A stretch of DNA of 5,934 nucleotides. It comes from Candidatus Zixiibacteriota bacterium. Its GTDB lineage: Bacteria; Zixibacteria; MSB-5A5; UBA10806. A program made the translations under genes and the position numbers. The notes beneath the pieces were generated by a model. That model did no database searches and was not told where the DNA came from. It saw only the letters and a program-made list of their open reading frames with translations. The stretch is from positions 1-5,934 of the forward strand of contig DOTU01000149.1 in NCBI GenBank assembly GCA_003520965.1, given 5' to 3'. Of this stretch, positions 5,296 through 5,934 are shown in pieces. Position 1 is the stretch's first letter, and every line of letters begins with the position of its first letter.

Positions 5296-5934
5296 TTAGT
5301 AACCCTTCTCTAAACTAACTGCTCCAATCAAACGTTTCCCAACCTTGAACCGAATCGCATTTTCACAGAAACGAGCGGCTACTTTCTCCCAGAGATTATC
5401 CGCCATTCCCGAAAAATGCGGCGTAATCGAGACATTCTCCATCTCCCAAAGAGGCGAATCCTGGGGAAGCGGCTCGGATTCGAAAACATCGAGAGCGGCC
5501 CCGGCAATCTTTTTCGATAGAAGGGCCTTAATCAGCGCTGTTTCGTCGATTAGTTTTCCGCGCCCGATATTGATAATATACGAGGTTGGTTTCATCAGGG
5601 AAAACTCAGTCTTCCCTATCAAATGGAATGTCTTTTCAGTAACCGGAGTCGATAAAACCACAAAATCAGCCTGTTTGAGGCACTCGTTCAGTTTTGTTGA
5701 CGGATAAACTTTGTCTACATACGCTAATTTCCTGGGAGCGTTGATTGTGCCGATTACCCGCATATCAAACGCCTTGGCCAGCCTGGCTACTCTGAGGCCG
5801 ATTGAGCCCAGGCCGATTATAGCCACGGTCCTCCCCTCAAGATCAAATCTCTTTTGGGTAAGAGCTTCGAATTGCCATTCTCGTTTCTCCTGAAACCGGT
5901 ACGCTTGCCGAAGTCCTTTCGAAAATGCCAGCAT
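5296..5934 (-). CDS. D-2-hydroxyacid dehydrogenase, C-terminal part (cut by window edge)
   Basis: The visible 212 residues are the nucleotide-binding domain and C-terminal tail of a D-isomer-specific 2-hydroxyacid dehydrogenase, which interconverts 2-oxo acids and D-2-hydroxy acids using NAD(P)H. The Rossmann motif is VAIIGLGSIG (37-46). The catalytic set is Arg125 in INIGRGKLIDE, Glu154 in LDVFESEPLP and His173 in SITPHFSGM. After strand beta-2 the sequence is VIGTINAPRK, without the acidic residue usual in strictly NAD-dependent members, so NADP use is possible. Members of the family are about 310-330 residues, so roughly 100 N-terminal residues lie beyond the window. The first visible Met fits an internal position (MLAFSKGLRQA resembles the helix before the Rossmann domain), not the true start. 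The substrate cannot be told; glyoxylate/hydroxypyruvate-type or pyruvate-type reductases are both possible. It is the most upstream gene seen of the same-strand group. Confidence 0.9.
   Translation of the reverse strand: MLAFSKGLRQAYRFQEKREWQFEALTQKRFDLEGRTVAIIGLGSIGLRVARLAKAFDMRVIGTINAPRKLAYVDKVYPSTKLNECLKQADFVVLSTPVTEKTFHLIGKTEFSLMKPTSYIINIGRGKLIDETALIKALLSKKIAGAALDVFESEPLPQDSPLWEMENVSITPHFSGMADNLWEKVAARFCENAIRFKVGKRLIGAVSLEKGY

Noticed and set aside
5296..5934. Dehydrogenase as a complete 212-residue protein starting at the Met at the window edge.
   Set aside because: Family members need an N-terminal substrate-binding half of about 100 residues, and the first visible residues match an internal helix, so the gene continues beyond the window.

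Overview
The window holds six protein-coding genes, all on the minus strand, so transcription runs from high to low coordinates. In that order they are: the C-terminal part of a D-2-hydroxyacid dehydrogenase cut by the window edge, an R. etli-type (asparaginase II family) L-asparaginase, a tryptophanase-family PLP lyase, the N-terminal subunit of a split transketolase, a small HUH/Y1 transposase of the REP-associated (RAYT) type, and the C-terminal subunit of the same split transketolase. No rRNA, tRNA, CRISPR array or phage gene was seen.

The organism is a bacterium of medium G+C (genes near 50%), with Shine-Dalgarno-led genes, a split transketolase, amino-acid catabolic enzymes and several families of palindromic intergenic repeats. 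This fits an uncultured anaerobic or fermentative lineage, perhaps in the FCB/Zixibacteria area. That placement rests on general impression only, since no marker gene is present.

Layout by region. Positions 1-131 are non-coding, with a G+C-rich palindromic repeat and a weak terminator-like hairpin downstream of the transketolase C subunit. Positions 132-1097 and 1723-2586 are the two transketolase halves. A 604-bp mobile unit (about 1115-1718) lies between them: an apparently intact RAYT flanked by two bipartite hairpins in inverted orientation. Positions 2608-2728 hold a second, unrelated 121-bp palindromic element that fills almost the whole gap between the tryptophanase stop codon and the ribosome binding site of the transketolase N subunit. 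Positions 2734-4107 are tryptophanase. Its 115-bp upstream region has a 9-bp hairpin and a 24-codon ORF that overlaps the tryptophanase start and carries one Trp codon. Positions 4223-5242 are asparaginase and 5296-5934 the dehydrogenase.

How the genes may work together: asparaginase and tryptophanase both release ammonia from amino acids, and tryptophanase also yields pyruvate and indole. The dehydrogenase could reduce 2-oxo acids and reoxidise NAD(P)H. Transketolase links pentose and triose phosphates. A catabolic, fermentative cluster is reasonable, but joint transcription is inferred only from shared strand and short gaps. The points most worth a second look are the RAYT unit with covarying end hairpins that splits a two-subunit enzyme operon, and the possible tryptophan-sensing leader ORF before tryptophanase.
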